Of a stretch of DNA of 64,000 bases, positions 32,368-41,231 are shown piece after piece. The stretch's first letter is position 1; every line of letters starts with the position of its first letter. A model generated the notes under the pieces. It ran no database searches and was not told the DNA's origin. It saw only the letters and a list, made by a program, of their open reading frames with translations. This DNA comes from Desulfurellaceae bacterium bin18. Its GTDB lineage: Bacteria > Desulfobacterota > Binatia > Bin18. The DNA lies in contig MPMI01000012.1 in assembly GCA_002238415.1 (NCBI GenBank), forward strand, positions 50,612-114,611, given 5' to 3'. The translations under genes and the position numbers were made by a program.

Positions 32368-33393
32368 ATGAAGCTATCCGAGATTGCCGAACGCCTCCAG
32401 TGTGAGTTGCACGGGAACGCCGACCCGGTGATTACCGACCTCAAGCCCATTGACGAGGCCGGTCCCCAAGACCTCACTTTTGTCAGTAATAAAAAATATT
32501 TTGCAAAATTACCGACGACACGGGCTGCGGCCGTTATTCTGCCGTCCGACGCTCCATCCGTCCCGCTGCCCTCGCTACGTACCGACAATCCCGACTTTGC
32601 TGTCGCCCAGGTGCTGGGCTGGCTGTATCCTCCGTATGAGCCGCCTGAAGGTATCCATCCCACGGCTGTTGTCTCTTCCTCTGCCAGCATCGGCGCGCAC
32701 GCCTTCATTGGCCCCTACGCGGTGATTGGTGATGGTGCCGTGATCGGTGACCATGCGCGTATCTTCGCCCATGTGGTGATTTATCCCGAGGTGCGCATTG
32801 GTCATCACTTTACGGCCCATGCCGGAGCGGTCGTGCGTGAACGCGTTATGATCGGCAATCGTGTGGTCTTGCAGAGTGGCGTTGTTGTTGGTGGAGACGG
32901 ATTTGGCTACGTCCCACTGCCTGACGGGTCGATTATGCCCAAGCCGCAGGCCGGTATCGTCGAGTTGCAGGACGAAGTCGAGTTGGGCGCAAATACGACC
33001 GTTGATCGGGCCACCGTGGGAACAACGCGCGTGCGGAAAGGAACCAAGATCGACAACCTGGTGCAAATCGGCCACGGCTCGGATGTTGGTGCGTTCGCGT
33101 TTATCTGTGCCCAGGCCGGCCTGGCCGGCAGTACGACGCTGGAGGAGCGGGTCCAACTCGGCGGCCAGGTTGGTGTGGCCGGGCATCTTACGGTCGGCAA
33201 GAACAGCATGGTCGTGGCCCAGAGCGGCATTCCCAACGACGTCCCGGCCAATAGTGTCATCGGTGGCTACCCCGCGGTGAACGTCCTTTCCTGGCGACGA
33301 ACCTCCGCCGCCCTGCCCAAGCTGCCGGAGTTGCTGCGCAGGGTACGGAAACTGGAACAGGAACTGGCCGCATTACAGAAGGAAGCAGAATAA
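32368..33393 (+). CDS. lpxD: UDP-3-O-acylglucosamine N-acyltransferase
   Basis: 341 residues from MKLSEIAERLQ; GGGAG lies about 10 nt upstream, and codons before it have no homology. Acylates UDP-3-O-acyl-GlcN in lipid A synthesis. N-terminal uridine-binding domain (ITDLKPIDEAGPQDLTFVSN, then KKYFAKL), then many left-handed beta-helix hexapeptides (IGPYAVIGDGAVIGDHARIF) and the catalytic His region QIGHGSDVGAFAFI. No lpxA or lpxB nearby. Supports a Gram-negative cell. Confidence 0.95.
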   Translation: MKLSEIAERLQCELHGNADPVITDLKPIDEAGPQDLTFVSNKKYFAKLPTTRAAAVILPSDAPSVPLPSLRTDNPDFAVAQVLGWLYPPYEPPEGIHPTAVVSSSASIGAHAFIGPYAVIGDGAVIGDHARIFAHVVIYPEVRIGHHFTAHAGAVVRERVMIGNRVVLQSGVVVGGDGFGYVPLPDGSIMPKPQAGIVELQDEVELGANTTVDRATVGTTRVRKGTKIDNLVQIGHGSDVGAFAFICAQAGLAGSTTLEERVQLGGQVGVAGHLTVGKNSMVVAQSGIPNDVPANSVIGGYPAVNVLSWRRTSAALPKLPELLRRVRKLEQELAALQKEAE

Positions 33394-33397
33394 CTCC

Positions 33398-35629
33398 ATG
33401 CTGGAGAGCGATGGCTTGGCCGCATCGGATACAACAGCCACGAGCGACGTGGCGCCGCTCTGGTTGTTCACGGCAACGATATTTATTGGTGCGACGCTCC
33501 TGTTCCTGGTTCAGCCGCTGTTCGCAAAAATGGTCTTGCCCCTACTCGGTGGCTCACCGTCGGTCTGGAACACCGCCCTGGTGTTCTTCCAGGCCGTTCT
33601 GCTGGCCGGGTATGGGTACGCGCATTGGCTCATGCGCCGGCTCGGTCAGCGTAGCCAGATCGTCGTGCATGTCTGTGTGCTGGCTACGGCGGCTCTCGTG
33701 CTGCCAATCGGCGTCGCCTCAGGCTGGCGACCCCACGCCGGTACGCCGCCGGCAGTCTGGCTGCTGGGTCTTCTCACCGTCTCGGTCGGCGCGCCGTTTT
33801 TCGCCGTTTCCGCGACGGCACCACTGATCCAGCGGTGGTTTGCGCGCACCGGCCATCCGCATGCGCACGACCCGTATTTCCTCTATAGCGCGAGTAATAT
33901 CGGCAGTGTGCTCGCGCTGTTGGCGTTTCCGTTTGTTCTTGAGCCCACGCTCAATAGCCATGCCCAGAGTACCGTCTGGAGCATTGGTTTTGGTGTCTTG
34001 ACGGTGGGCATCATTGGCTGCGGTGTCATGGTGTGGCGGCGCACCGACGCCGTCGATAGTACATCCCGGCCGAAAGCAGCGAGTCGCTCGAATTGGCGGC
34101 AGCGTGCGACCTGGAGTATCTATGCCGCGGTGCCCTCCGCTCTTTTGCTGGGCGTCACCGCCCATATCAGTACGGACATCGCTGCGGCCCCGCTGCTGTG
34201 GGTGATACCACTGACGCTCTACCTGCTCACCTTCGCCATTGCCTTTGCCCGGCACCCCTTGATCCCGCACTGGGTTGCGGTGCGAGCCATGCCCCTGGCG
34301 TTGGTGGCCCTGGTAGCACTCTTCGCTTGGCGCGAGCCTATCGGCGTTTTCCTGCCGCTCCACCTGCTGGTGTTCTTTGTGATCGCGCTCATGTGCCACG
34401 GCGAGTTGGTGCGTCGCCGTCCCGGGGTGGAATCTCTGACCGAATTCTATCTGTTCCTCTCACTCGGCGGTGTCATTGGTGGTGCATTTGTCGCCTTATG
34501 TGCCCCAGTGCTGTTCAACACGGTCTTCGAGTATCCGCTGAGCCTGACCCTGGCCGCAGCGTTATTGCCCAGTGCACGCCCGCAGGCCAGCCGTGGTGAT
34601 ATCATCCTGGCGTTGGTGATATTGGCCGTGTTGGTCGGCGGAAAAACAGCGGCGAGTGGCCTTGGCTGGCAGCCCCACACGTTTGTAGTCCCCGGTATCT
34701 GCGCGGTTTTCGCACTGCTCATCTTCGCCCGCCAAACGCGCCCGTTCGGCTTTGCGCTGTGCGTTGGCGTGCTTTTGGTCAGTAGCGCGTACGCCCTGAC
34801 GAGCAGCGAGGTCCTGTGGCGGGGTCGTAGCTTCTTTGGTGTCTACCGGATCTCCGAGTCGGGTGATCCGCCTAACCGTAGCTTGGTCCACGGCACGACC
34901 AACCACGGCGGCCAACTGATGGCGGCCAACGGCGATATCAGCCCAACCGCCTATTACACGGCTTCGAGTCCGGTCGCCGAGGTGCTGGCCGCCACGCAAG
35001 CGCGTAGCGTCGGCCAGCGTGTGGGTGTGGTCGGTCTGGGAAGTGGCGCTCTGGCCTGCTATCGCCGCGCTGGCGACGCGTGGCGCTATTTCGAGATCGA
35101 TCCGCTGATGGCCTGGGTAGCGGTCGAGAGCGGCCACTTCGAGTTGATGGCGCGCTGTGCCGAGTCCGTACCCGAGCCCGTGCCGATCGTGCTTGGTGAT
35201 GCGCGTCTGACCCTGACCGAGGAGCCCGACAGACACTTGGATCTGCTGGTCATTGACGCGTTCTCGTCAGATGCGATCCCGATACACCTGTTGACCCACG
35301 AAGCCGTTACGCTGTACATGGACAAGCTCGCCGAGGACGGCGTCCTGATGGTGCATATCTCGAACCGCTTCCTCAATCTTGCCCCGGTGCTTGCTCGCAT
35401 TGTCGAGGAACTGGGCCATGCAGCGGTGCGGGGCATCCGTAATAAGATTGACCGTGAGATCGACATCGCAGGAACGAAGTCAGTGTGGGTGCTGATCGCT
35501 CGCGACCAAGCGATGATCGATGCGCTCGCACTGGGCGAGATGTGGGGGCCGCTCGAAGTGCCTGCGGGTCAGCGCGTGTGGAGTGACGATTTCTCCAACC
35601 TGCTCGAAGTGATTCGCTGGACTGGCTGA
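33398..35629 (+). CDS. fused membrane/spermidine-synthase-like protein
   Basis: 743 residues. The first ~470 are membrane helices of the fused MFS/spermidine synthase type, opening with LLFLVQPLFAKMVLPLLGG, followed by many hydrophobic segments. The last ~270 are a class I methyltransferase-like fold with VGVVGLGSGALACY, the EIDPLMAWVA segment and LDLLVIDAFSSDAIPIHL. The function of these fusions is unsettled; polyamine formation is not established. It starts 4 nt after lpxD, so likely cotranscribed, which hints at envelope biology. Confidence 0.85.
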   Translation: MLESDGLAASDTTATSDVAPLWLFTATIFIGATLLFLVQPLFAKMVLPLLGGSPSVWNTALVFFQAVLLAGYGYAHWLMRRLGQRSQIVVHVCVLATAALVLPIGVASGWRPHAGTPPAVWLLGLLTVSVGAPFFAVSATAPLIQRWFARTGHPHAHDPYFLYSASNIGSVLALLAFPFVLEPTLNSHAQSTVWSIGFGVLTVGIIGCGVMVWRRTDAVDSTSRPKAASRSNWRQRATWSIYAAVPSALLLGVTAHISTDIAAAPLLWVIPLTLYLLTFAIAFARHPLIPHWVAVRAMPLALVALVALFAWREPIGVFLPLHLLVFFVIALMCHGELVRRRPGVESLTEFYLFLSLGGVIGGAFVALCAPVLFNTVFEYPLSLTLAAALLPSARPQASRGDIILALVILAVLVGGKTAASGLGWQPHTFVVPGICAVFALLIFARQTRPFGFALCVGVLLVSSAYALTSSEVLWRGRSFFGVYRISESGDPPNRSLVHGTTNHGGQLMAANGDISPTAYYTASSPVAEVLAATQARSVGQRVGVVGLGSGALACYRRAGDAWRYFEIDPLMAWVAVESGHFELMARCAESVPEPVPIVLGDARLTLTEEPDRHLDLLVIDAFSSDAIPIHLLTHEAVTLYMDKLAEDGVLMVHISNRFLNLAPVLARIVEELGHAAVRGIRNKIDREIDIAGTKSVWVLIARDQAMIDALALGEMWGPLEVPAGQRVWSDDFSNLLEVIRWTG

Positions 35630-35645
35630 CGTGGCGGACAAGAAG

Positions 35646-36563
35646 CTAGGGCCGTTTCGTGATGTCGATGCCAATCCCGCCTAACATCACCGGGACGCCC
35701 CAGGGGTCAACGATGGGGAATTTGCTGACCAGCCATTCCCGCGGACCGTCAGGGTAGGGGATCGTCTCTGTGAGTTGTTTGCTCTGTCCGTCGGAGAGGA
35801 TGCGCTGGTCGTTTTTTCGGACCTGCTCCGCCACATCCGGCGGTAAAATATCGAAGTCAGTCTGACCGAGCCAGGTGAGGGCCTTGTCCGAGAGCAGGGT
35901 CTTCCACAGATTTACCAAGGTCTCATTCGCGTATAAATAGTGCCCCTCCAGGTCTTTGATAAAGGCGACACCGGGCAAGTGATGGAGGAATAGAGACAGA
36001 CGTTCTTCAGTTTGCTGGAGCGTTTCTTCGATATGTCTGCGCTCCGTAATGTCCAGGGTCGCGCCATCAATACGGACCGGCTGGCCATCCGACCTGACGC
36101 GGGCTCGCGCCCGTGATCGGAGCCACTTAATGCTGCCGTCTTGCGTGATGATGCGAAATTCATATTCGGTTGTCTGCTCGGATGACAGGGACTGCAAGGT
36201 CTGTGTCACCTGCGCTAAGTCATCCGGATGAATATACTGTTGGAGCGGATTGGACTTGCCGATCAGTGCCTCTGTGGCGTACCCGGTGATCCGGGTGAAA
36301 CTCTCAGTCAACCAGTCCAGGATGAGGCGGTCTTGGTCCTTGACGCGAAAGGAAAACGCATAATCAAAGGCCGATTCGTTAATGATCCGTTGTCGTGCTT
36401 CACTCTCGCGTAAGGCGGCCTCCGCCTGTTGGTGTTCGGTTTCAATCGCTTCGAGCTGTGTTACCCGGTTGCGCAGGGCAGCTATTTCCTGCTCCAGCGC
36501 GGCTCGCGGTTTTCTCGCCCCGCCCATTCCGCTCGTCTTGCTGTCTTTGCTCGTCCTACCCAT
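35646..36563 (-). CDS. PAS-domain protein lacking an output domain
   Basis: 305 residues. An N-terminal coiled coil (LEQEIAALRNRVTQLEAIE) is followed by two PAS/PAC units: ~60-175, ending DGATLDITERR, and ~185-303, ending GGIGIDITKR. The protein stops two residues after the second PAC, where a histidine kinase or GGDEF domain would normally begin. Its stop lies 16 bp from the end of the convergent gene. It may be a truncated sensor kinase or a free PAS adaptor. Confidence 0.85.
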   Translation of the reverse strand: MGRTSKDSKTSGMGGARKPRAALEQEIAALRNRVTQLEAIETEHQQAEAALRESEARQRIINESAFDYAFSFRVKDQDRLILDWLTESFTRITGYATEALIGKSNPLQQYIHPDDLAQVTQTLQSLSSEQTTEYEFRIITQDGSIKWLRSRARARVRSDGQPVRIDGATLDITERRHIEETLQQTEERLSLFLHHLPGVAFIKDLEGHYLYANETLVNLWKTLLSDKALTWLGQTDFDILPPDVAEQVRKNDQRILSDGQSKQLTETIPYPDGPREWLVSKFPIVDPWGVPVMLGGIGIDITKRP

Positions 36564-36693
36564 CGTCTCCAGCCTGCTCTTTCTCTTGTCAGACCGGGCC
36601 TGAATTCCTCTCCCATATAGACGAATACCTCTATTGAAGTAAAGAAGAACCTGCCAGGTTCCGTGAGGCTTTCAGGAGTGAAGAGGAGAAGCC

Positions 36694-36721
36694 GCGAGTC
36701 AGCGAAGAGTCGCTGACTCGC
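36694..36721. terminator. 11-bp hairpin between the CBS and PAS genes
   Basis: GCGAGTCAGCG-AAGAGT-CGCTGACTCGC, a perfect 11-bp stem, lies 55 nt past the CBS gene stop on the minus strand. No T-tract follows, so intrinsic termination is uncertain; it may stabilise the CBS transcript end. Confidence 0.5.
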
Positions 36722-36775
36722 AGGACGTGGAGCTTTGTGATTGAAACCCGGCTGCCTGGAAAGAGAGTGCCTCGG

Positions 36776-37354
36776 TCAAGCCCCCTCCCGCTGGCCCGGA
36801 TGCAGCAGGGTGGGCCGCGGCGGGAGGGTCAGGACTTCCTCGGAAAAGAACTCGGCGAGATACTGGACGATATGCTTGACGGATAACAGGCCGACCGGCT
36901 GCCCGTTATGGTCAACGAGCGGTAGCCGCCGAAATGCGCCCTCTCCCATGAGGTTGAGGGCAAAGGCAATGGGAGCATCAACGACGAGAGTTTCCGGGTC
37001 GGGTGTCATGACACTTTCGACCAGGGTCTGATTCAGGTCCAGTCGAGGCCCGATCACGCGGTTCAACAGGTCCCGTTCTGTGAAGATCCCAATAATGGTC
37101 TGCTCGTGTCGGACGAGCACGCAGCCAATTTTGTTCTCCCGCATCTGGATAATGGCATCCGAGACTGTTGTCTTCGGATCAACAATTACCGACGGGACAT
37201 ACGGCAGCCTGCTGACCGGCTCGTTCAGCAGGCTCTCATCCAGGCGCTTGCTCGGTTCGGAGAGGCGCTCCGTTATGGTCTGCTCTTCCTCTACGAGGCC
37301 TTCGCCGGGGTAGGCGTCCGTATTGACTTGGGGTGAGGCTTTTACCTGTGCCAT
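36776..37354 (-). CDS. CBS-domain-pair protein
   Basis: 192 residues from ATG at 37354 (MAQVKASPQV), with GGAGGGAAAC upstream. Two CBS motifs are visible: DAIIQMRENKIGCVLVRHEQ then TIIGIFTERDLLNRV, and APIAFALNLMGEGAFRRLPL then VDHNGQPVGLLSVKHIV. These bind adenosine nucleotides and sense energy state. No catalytic domain is fused. It lies upstream of the PAS protein and downstream of the PHA synthase, all on the minus strand. Confidence 0.9.
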   Translation of the reverse strand: MAQVKASPQVNTDAYPGEGLVEEEQTITERLSEPSKRLDESLLNEPVSRLPYVPSVIVDPKTTVSDAIIQMRENKIGCVLVRHEQTIIGIFTERDLLNRVIGPRLDLNQTLVESVMTPDPETLVVDAPIAFALNLMGEGAFRRLPLVDHNGQPVGLLSVKHIVQYLAEFFSEEVLTLPPRPTLLHPGQREGA

Positions 37355-37455
37355 AAGTTTCCCTCCTCGACATGAGAATGTCCTCAAGCATTCCTTAGCA
37401 CCGAGTCAGAGATAAATACAAGAAAAAATAGAGGTGCTGCCGGTTGCCTGGTCTC

Positions 37456-37477
37456 CCTCTCCCCCAGGGGAGAGGGC
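37456..37477. repeat. palindromic CCCTCTCC-type element after phaC
   Basis: A perfect palindrome with 10-bp arms (CCCTCTCCCC and GGGGAGAGGG) around a 2-nt centre, 7 nt past the phaC stop on the minus strand. Related copies at 68-87 and 4450-4472 also follow stop codons. Confidence 0.75.
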
Positions 37478-37484
37478 GCAATTC

Positions 37485-38570
37485 CTAATGTCCGACGGCT
37501 TCATCTCGTTCTCGCAGCCAGGAGACGACCTGGGGCCAGAGTTTTTTCTGTGCACCCGAACTGACCGCAGCGCCGATATGGCCGGTCGGGAACACAATCG
37601 TGCCGGCGTCCGGGCTGCCAACCAGGTCTTCCAACGGCAGGCTGGATTTGGGATGGACAACATCGTCGTGTTCACCGATGACGTTGAGGACGGGACAGGT
37701 AATGTCTTTGAGATTGGCCCGGCGCGCCCCGACCTGCATCCGGTTTTTCATAATCAGGTTCTGGCGTGAGATATCGCCAGCCATCTCCTTAAAAATTTGG
37801 CCGGCCATCGGCACATCGCTATTCATCCAGCGCTCGAAGAGCTCGAACATCTCCGCATAGCCCTTTTGATCCTTACTCCGATACAGGCCGACATATTTGT
37901 CCAGGGCGTGGTGGACTGGTGCCATGGCGTCGAAGTTGGTCTTCATGAACCAAGCCGGACAGTTGCCATACACACTGGTGACGAGGTCAATAGTTTGCGG
38001 CGAGATTTTGCTCATCAGTTGCTGGCTGGACAGCTCCTGCACGCTCATGTCGAGGGGCAGGGTAAAATCAATCAGATTTTTGACCTGCTGCGGAAAGAGG
38101 GCCGTATACAGCGTGGTCAGCAGCCCGCCAAAGCAATAGCCGAGGAGGGAGACCTGGTCGCTACCGTCCCGTTCTTGAATCGCGCGAACAGCGTTGCCGA
38201 GGTCGCCGTTCACATAGGCGTCAAAGCCGCGCCAGCTATCCGCCCGTGTCGGTGGAATCCAGTCTATGAAATACACCTCTACGCCGTGTTTGGTCAGCGT
38301 TTCGACCACGCTCCGACCCGGCAGCAGATCGAGGATGAACGGACGTTTCACCAGGGAATAGACCAAGAGTAAGGGGGTGCGCAGCCGCTGCCCTTGGGCT
38401 GGATAGTGGCGCAGGCGGACCTTGCCGCCCTCATAGACCACCGTATAGGGCGTGGTCGGTGCCGGGTCTTCATCAACGGGATATTCATCCATAAAACCGC
38501 GCCGCCAGCCTTCGAGAGACCGGACCGCCCCTTCCATCCAATACTGTGAAACCTCGGTAAATACTGACAT
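37485..38570 (-). CDS. phaC: class III poly(3-hydroxyalkanoate) synthase subunit
   Basis: 361 residues, the size of class III/IV PhaC. Polymerises hydroxyacyl-CoA to PHA. Lipase-like box GYCFGG with nucleophile C146, Asp in GEHDDVVHP, and His in TGHIGAAVS. AGGAGGTC precedes the ATG. No phaE, phaR, phaA or phaB is nearby, although class III enzymes normally need PhaE. Two operator-like palindromes lie upstream at 38660-38724. A wax ester synthase gene lies 1.2 kb upstream, suggesting a storage-lipid cluster. Confidence 0.93.
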   Translation of the reverse strand: MSVFTEVSQYWMEGAVRSLEGWRRGFMDEYPVDEDPAPTTPYTVVYEGGKVRLRHYPAQGQRLRTPLLLVYSLVKRPFILDLLPGRSVVETLTKHGVEVYFIDWIPPTRADSWRGFDAYVNGDLGNAVRAIQERDGSDQVSLLGYCFGGLLTTLYTALFPQQVKNLIDFTLPLDMSVQELSSQQLMSKISPQTIDLVTSVYGNCPAWFMKTNFDAMAPVHHALDKYVGLYRSKDQKGYAEMFELFERWMNSDVPMAGQIFKEMAGDISRQNLIMKNRMQVGARRANLKDITCPVLNVIGEHDDVVHPKSSLPLEDLVGSPDAGTIVFPTGHIGAAVSSGAQKKLWPQVVSWLRERDEAVGH

Positions 38571-38659
38571 GGCGACCTCCTCAGATTGAGAGTGTGACTG
38601 TGCTTGCTCTGACTGTCCTCACGATACGTTGTCCGGCGCAGGGTGCAAAGAAAACGCCT

Positions 38660-38724
38660 GTCACCTATGTGACGGAAGCCTGTCTTTCTTGTGGACTATG
38701 TAGGATTTCTGTCACCTGGGTAAC
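38660..38724. promoter_or_regulatory. two operator-like palindromes upstream of phaC
   Basis: GTCACCTATGTGAC (38660-38673) and GTCACCTGGGTAAC (38711-38724) share the form GTNAC-C...-GTNAC, and both are preceded by CT. The centres are 51 bp apart, close to five helical turns, so a dimeric regulator could bind both on one face. The nearer site is 90 nt upstream of the phaC start. Confidence 0.5.
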
Positions 38725-39009
38725 AGTTTCTGCCCAACACCTTGCCTTCTCATGAGAGAGAACGAGCAAGATACGGGCCGAGACCCAGAAATGCTTGAAC
38801 AGGCCGAAAAGATTGGATTTTTGGGCGAGAGGTCAGGAACAGACAGCTCGGCTGCATAAAAACACAGCAGCGCCTGCTGCTCTGGAAACGTGTGGCCCAG
38901 AATGCCTGACAGTCTTCTTACGTGTGATGCACCTTCCCAGGAACCATTGCTCGCCAGACGTAGGGGACCGCCGAGCCGGGGATAACCCACCCAGCCGCTA
39001 CCGCGGCAC

Positions 39010-39063
39010 AAAGAGGAAACGTGTCCTTCAACAGATAGGCAAATGCTGACACGTTTCCTCTTT
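39010..39063. repeat. 16-bp perfect inverted repeat
   Basis: AAAGAGGAAACGTGTC (39010-39025) and GACACGTTTCCTCTTT (39048-39063) are exact reverse complements separated by 22 nt. It lies about 100 nt past the stop of the SnoaL-like gene (minus strand). No T-tract; it may be a transcript-end structure or part of a small repeat. Confidence 0.8.
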
Positions 39064-39162
39064 CCCTCCCAAGAGGGGATATGTGCTGCTCCCCTCCTCG
39101 GAGGGGTGGTCCTGAGCTTGTCGAAGGGCCGGGGTGGGTTCCTTTTCGCCTCACACGTCTGC

Positions 39163-39642
39163 TTATGGAGCGAATTTATACGACTCCAAGGGAGAGTAGT
39201 CCATGCCGAGGATGACCCATTTCCCGTCGAGCTTGGTATAGGTGAAGATATAGCGGCCGTGCGCATAGGTCATCTTACCGCCCTGGGGTGTCGCGGCGAG
39301 TTGGTAGTGGCCCCACGCCAGTGCGGTGGTCCCGACAATGCGGAACTGTGGGGTGACCGGGGAGAGCTCGGCTTCTTCATACTGGCCAAAATACGCCTGA
39401 ACAGCTTTCTGAAAATCTCCCTTGCCCTGGACCGGAAACGGGGAAAAAATGCCGTACAGGACAACATCATCATGAACAGTCGCGACTGCGGCGTCCAGCT
39501 CTCGATTGTTGAGCGCGTCAATTTGCGTATTGAAAGCCGATTTGAGCGCGGCCATATCCTCATCAGCCTTTACGCTCGAAGACAAGCAGAGGACGGTCAG
39601 GAGCAGTGAAAAAAGGCCGGCCCGTATACAATACTTCAGCAT
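39163..39642 (-). CDS. exported SnoaL-like / NTF2-fold protein
   Basis: 159 residues: signal peptide (AGLFSLLLTVLCLSSSVKA) and an NTF2-like cone domain with IDALNNRELDAAVATVHDDV, LYGIFSPFPVQGKGDF, YAHGRYIFTYTKLDGKW and VILGMDYS. Typical of DUF4440/SnoaL_3 small-ligand or steroid-isomerase-like folds. Periplasmic; the ligand is unknown. It is about 120 nt downstream of the wax ester synthase gene on the same strand. Confidence 0.8.
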   Translation of the reverse strand: MLKYCIRAGLFSLLLTVLCLSSSVKADEDMAALKSAFNTQIDALNNRELDAAVATVHDDVVLYGIFSPFPVQGKGDFQKAVQAYFGQYEEAELSPVTPQFRIVGTTALAWGHYQLAATPQGGKMTYAHGRYIFTYTKLDGKWVILGMDYSPLESYKFAP

Positions 39643-39763
39643 TCGCTCTATCCCTCCACACGGTATGATACCGCTGCAATATCACTTTGTCCCAGGACAA
39701 AAAAGGTCGGTCGTTTCCCAGCCTGCATTTCCCCTAATCCCTAACTCATCGCCCCTAGCCCCC

Positions 39764-41191
39764 TCACTTCGCCTGTGTTGCGGCCAGTAGTTCATCAAAA
39801 GAGTCCCGCAGGCAGTCGGCGTATGACCACGGATCGGAGACGAGGCTGGGGTCAACCGTCCCGCCGATAACGAGGGTCTGATGATAGCTGACTATGGCAT
39901 TGAAGAGGCCGATGCCGGCCGACAACAGGCCGATCGGTCGGAGGGCGAGCAGTTCGTGTCCCGCCAAATAGAGCGGGGTTTGCGGCCCTGGGACGTTGGT
40001 GGTCACCGTATTCAACACCAGATTGGCCGCCGGCAGTTGTCCGGCAACGATTTGCCACACCGGCGGGACCCAACCAAAACGATTCAGGAGATCATACAAG
40101 AAACCGGCCTGATTCTGTTTTTTAATCTGATCGACCGTCGCCCGCTGCGCGGTGTAACGTTTGAGCGGGTCCTGTTCATCGAGGAAGAGCGGGGCGAGCA
40201 GCATGGAAACCCGATTGCCCAAGCTACCCTGTTCATCTTCCTGTCGCATACTGACCGGACACATAGTCCGCAGCACTCTCTTGGCGGTGGAGTACTGCTG
40301 GGCGCGCAGATACTTCCCTAGCCCTCCGGCGATGACGGTCAGCACGACATCGTTGACTGTACCCCCCAACCTGGCCCGGATCGCACGGATATCCGCGAAA
40401 GGAAAATCGGCCCAGACAAACTGCCGTGTTGACGACAAGGTCTTATTAAACGGTGTTGTCGGTATGGGCTGGGCCAGGCTGGGCAGCGTTTGCATGAATG
40501 AGAGCAGGGCCTGTGAGGACTCCTGGAGGGCCTGCACCGTCTGTGACGGTCGGAACCATTGGGCGCTATCGGTCCAGCTTCGGATGGTCTCAGCCAGGCG
40601 ATCATTGATGGCGTCTTGCAGTTGGCTGGCAACATCGGGCAGGGGCTGTGGCTGCCACGGCTGGGGCGGGGACGCGGGTGGAGAAGCTTGCGGTGAGCTG
40701 TCATGCATGACCGTCATCAGGTCAACCCCGGACACGCCATCGACCATGGCATGGTGGACTTTCCAGATAATGGGTGTCGTCCCATCCGGCCGCCCGCGCA
40801 AGATAATCATCCTCCATAGAGGCTGGCTGCGGTCGAGTGGCGGCGCGTAGAGCCTGCCCCCAAATTCAGACAATATTCGGTCGTCTCCGGGCGCGGGCAG
40901 GTCCACCTCTTCGATATGCTGCTGGATGTCGAATCCGGGGTCATCCTGCCAGGTGGGGTGGGCGATCCGCAAAGGTGGAAACATGACCTTTTGGCGATAG
41001 CGCGGCAGCAGGTGGAGTCGTTCCTGGAGGACCTGAACCAACTCTGCTTTGGAAATATAGCCGTCGTAGACGAAGCATGAGCCCACGTGCAGAGGTTCGT
41101 TGGGCTTCTCAAAGTACAAAAAGGCCGCGTCTGCCGCGCTTAAACGCTGGCTGAGGGGCGGCTGGGCCGGCGATTCCGTGAGTCTGTCCAT
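39764..41191 (-). CDS. wax ester synthase / diacylglycerol acyltransferase
   Basis: 475 residues from ATG at 41191 (MDRLTESPAQPP), which has AGGAGAAG upstream; the longer frame is a shadow of the AsmA gene. The acyltransferase motif HHAMVDG is at 146-152. GTVNDVVLTVIAGGL and the late NVPGPQTPLYLAG segment are hallmarks of WS/DGAT enzymes. Makes wax esters or triacylglycerol from acyl-CoA. It follows the asmA gene by 40 nt. With phaC downstream it suggests dual storage compounds. Confidence 0.93.
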   Translation of the reverse strand: MDRLTESPAQPPLSQRLSAADAAFLYFEKPNEPLHVGSCFVYDGYISKAELVQVLQERLHLLPRYRQKVMFPPLRIAHPTWQDDPGFDIQQHIEEVDLPAPGDDRILSEFGGRLYAPPLDRSQPLWRMIILRGRPDGTTPIIWKVHHAMVDGVSGVDLMTVMHDSSPQASPPASPPQPWQPQPLPDVASQLQDAINDRLAETIRSWTDSAQWFRPSQTVQALQESSQALLSFMQTLPSLAQPIPTTPFNKTLSSTRQFVWADFPFADIRAIRARLGGTVNDVVLTVIAGGLGKYLRAQQYSTAKRVLRTMCPVSMRQEDEQGSLGNRVSMLLAPLFLDEQDPLKRYTAQRATVDQIKKQNQAGFLYDLLNRFGWVPPVWQIVAGQLPAANLVLNTVTTNVPGPQTPLYLAGHELLALRPIGLLSAGIGLFNAIVSYHQTLVIGGTVDPSLVSDPWSYADCLRDSFDELLAATQAK

Positions 41192-41231
41192 TGTCTTCTC
41201 CTGGGCGTTGGCCGGATATATTGTCCTGAGA

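Larger units (their letters stand above)
38571..39162. other. 592-bp intergenic region upstream of phaC
   Basis: No credible gene; the longest frame is low-complexity and antisense to repeats. It contains the twin palindromes at 38660-38724, an inverted repeat at 39010-39063, and a CCTGAGCTTGTCGAAGG-type dispersed element at 39111-39129. Confidence 0.65.

Noticed and set aside
33719..34399. 226-codon minus-strand frame
   Set aside because: Antisense to the spermidine-synthase-like membrane protein; Arg/Gln/His-rich with no fold pattern.
38712..39266. 184-codon minus-strand frame in the phaC upstream region
   Set aside because: Runs through dispersed repeats and palindromes and has no ribosome-binding site or recognisable domain.
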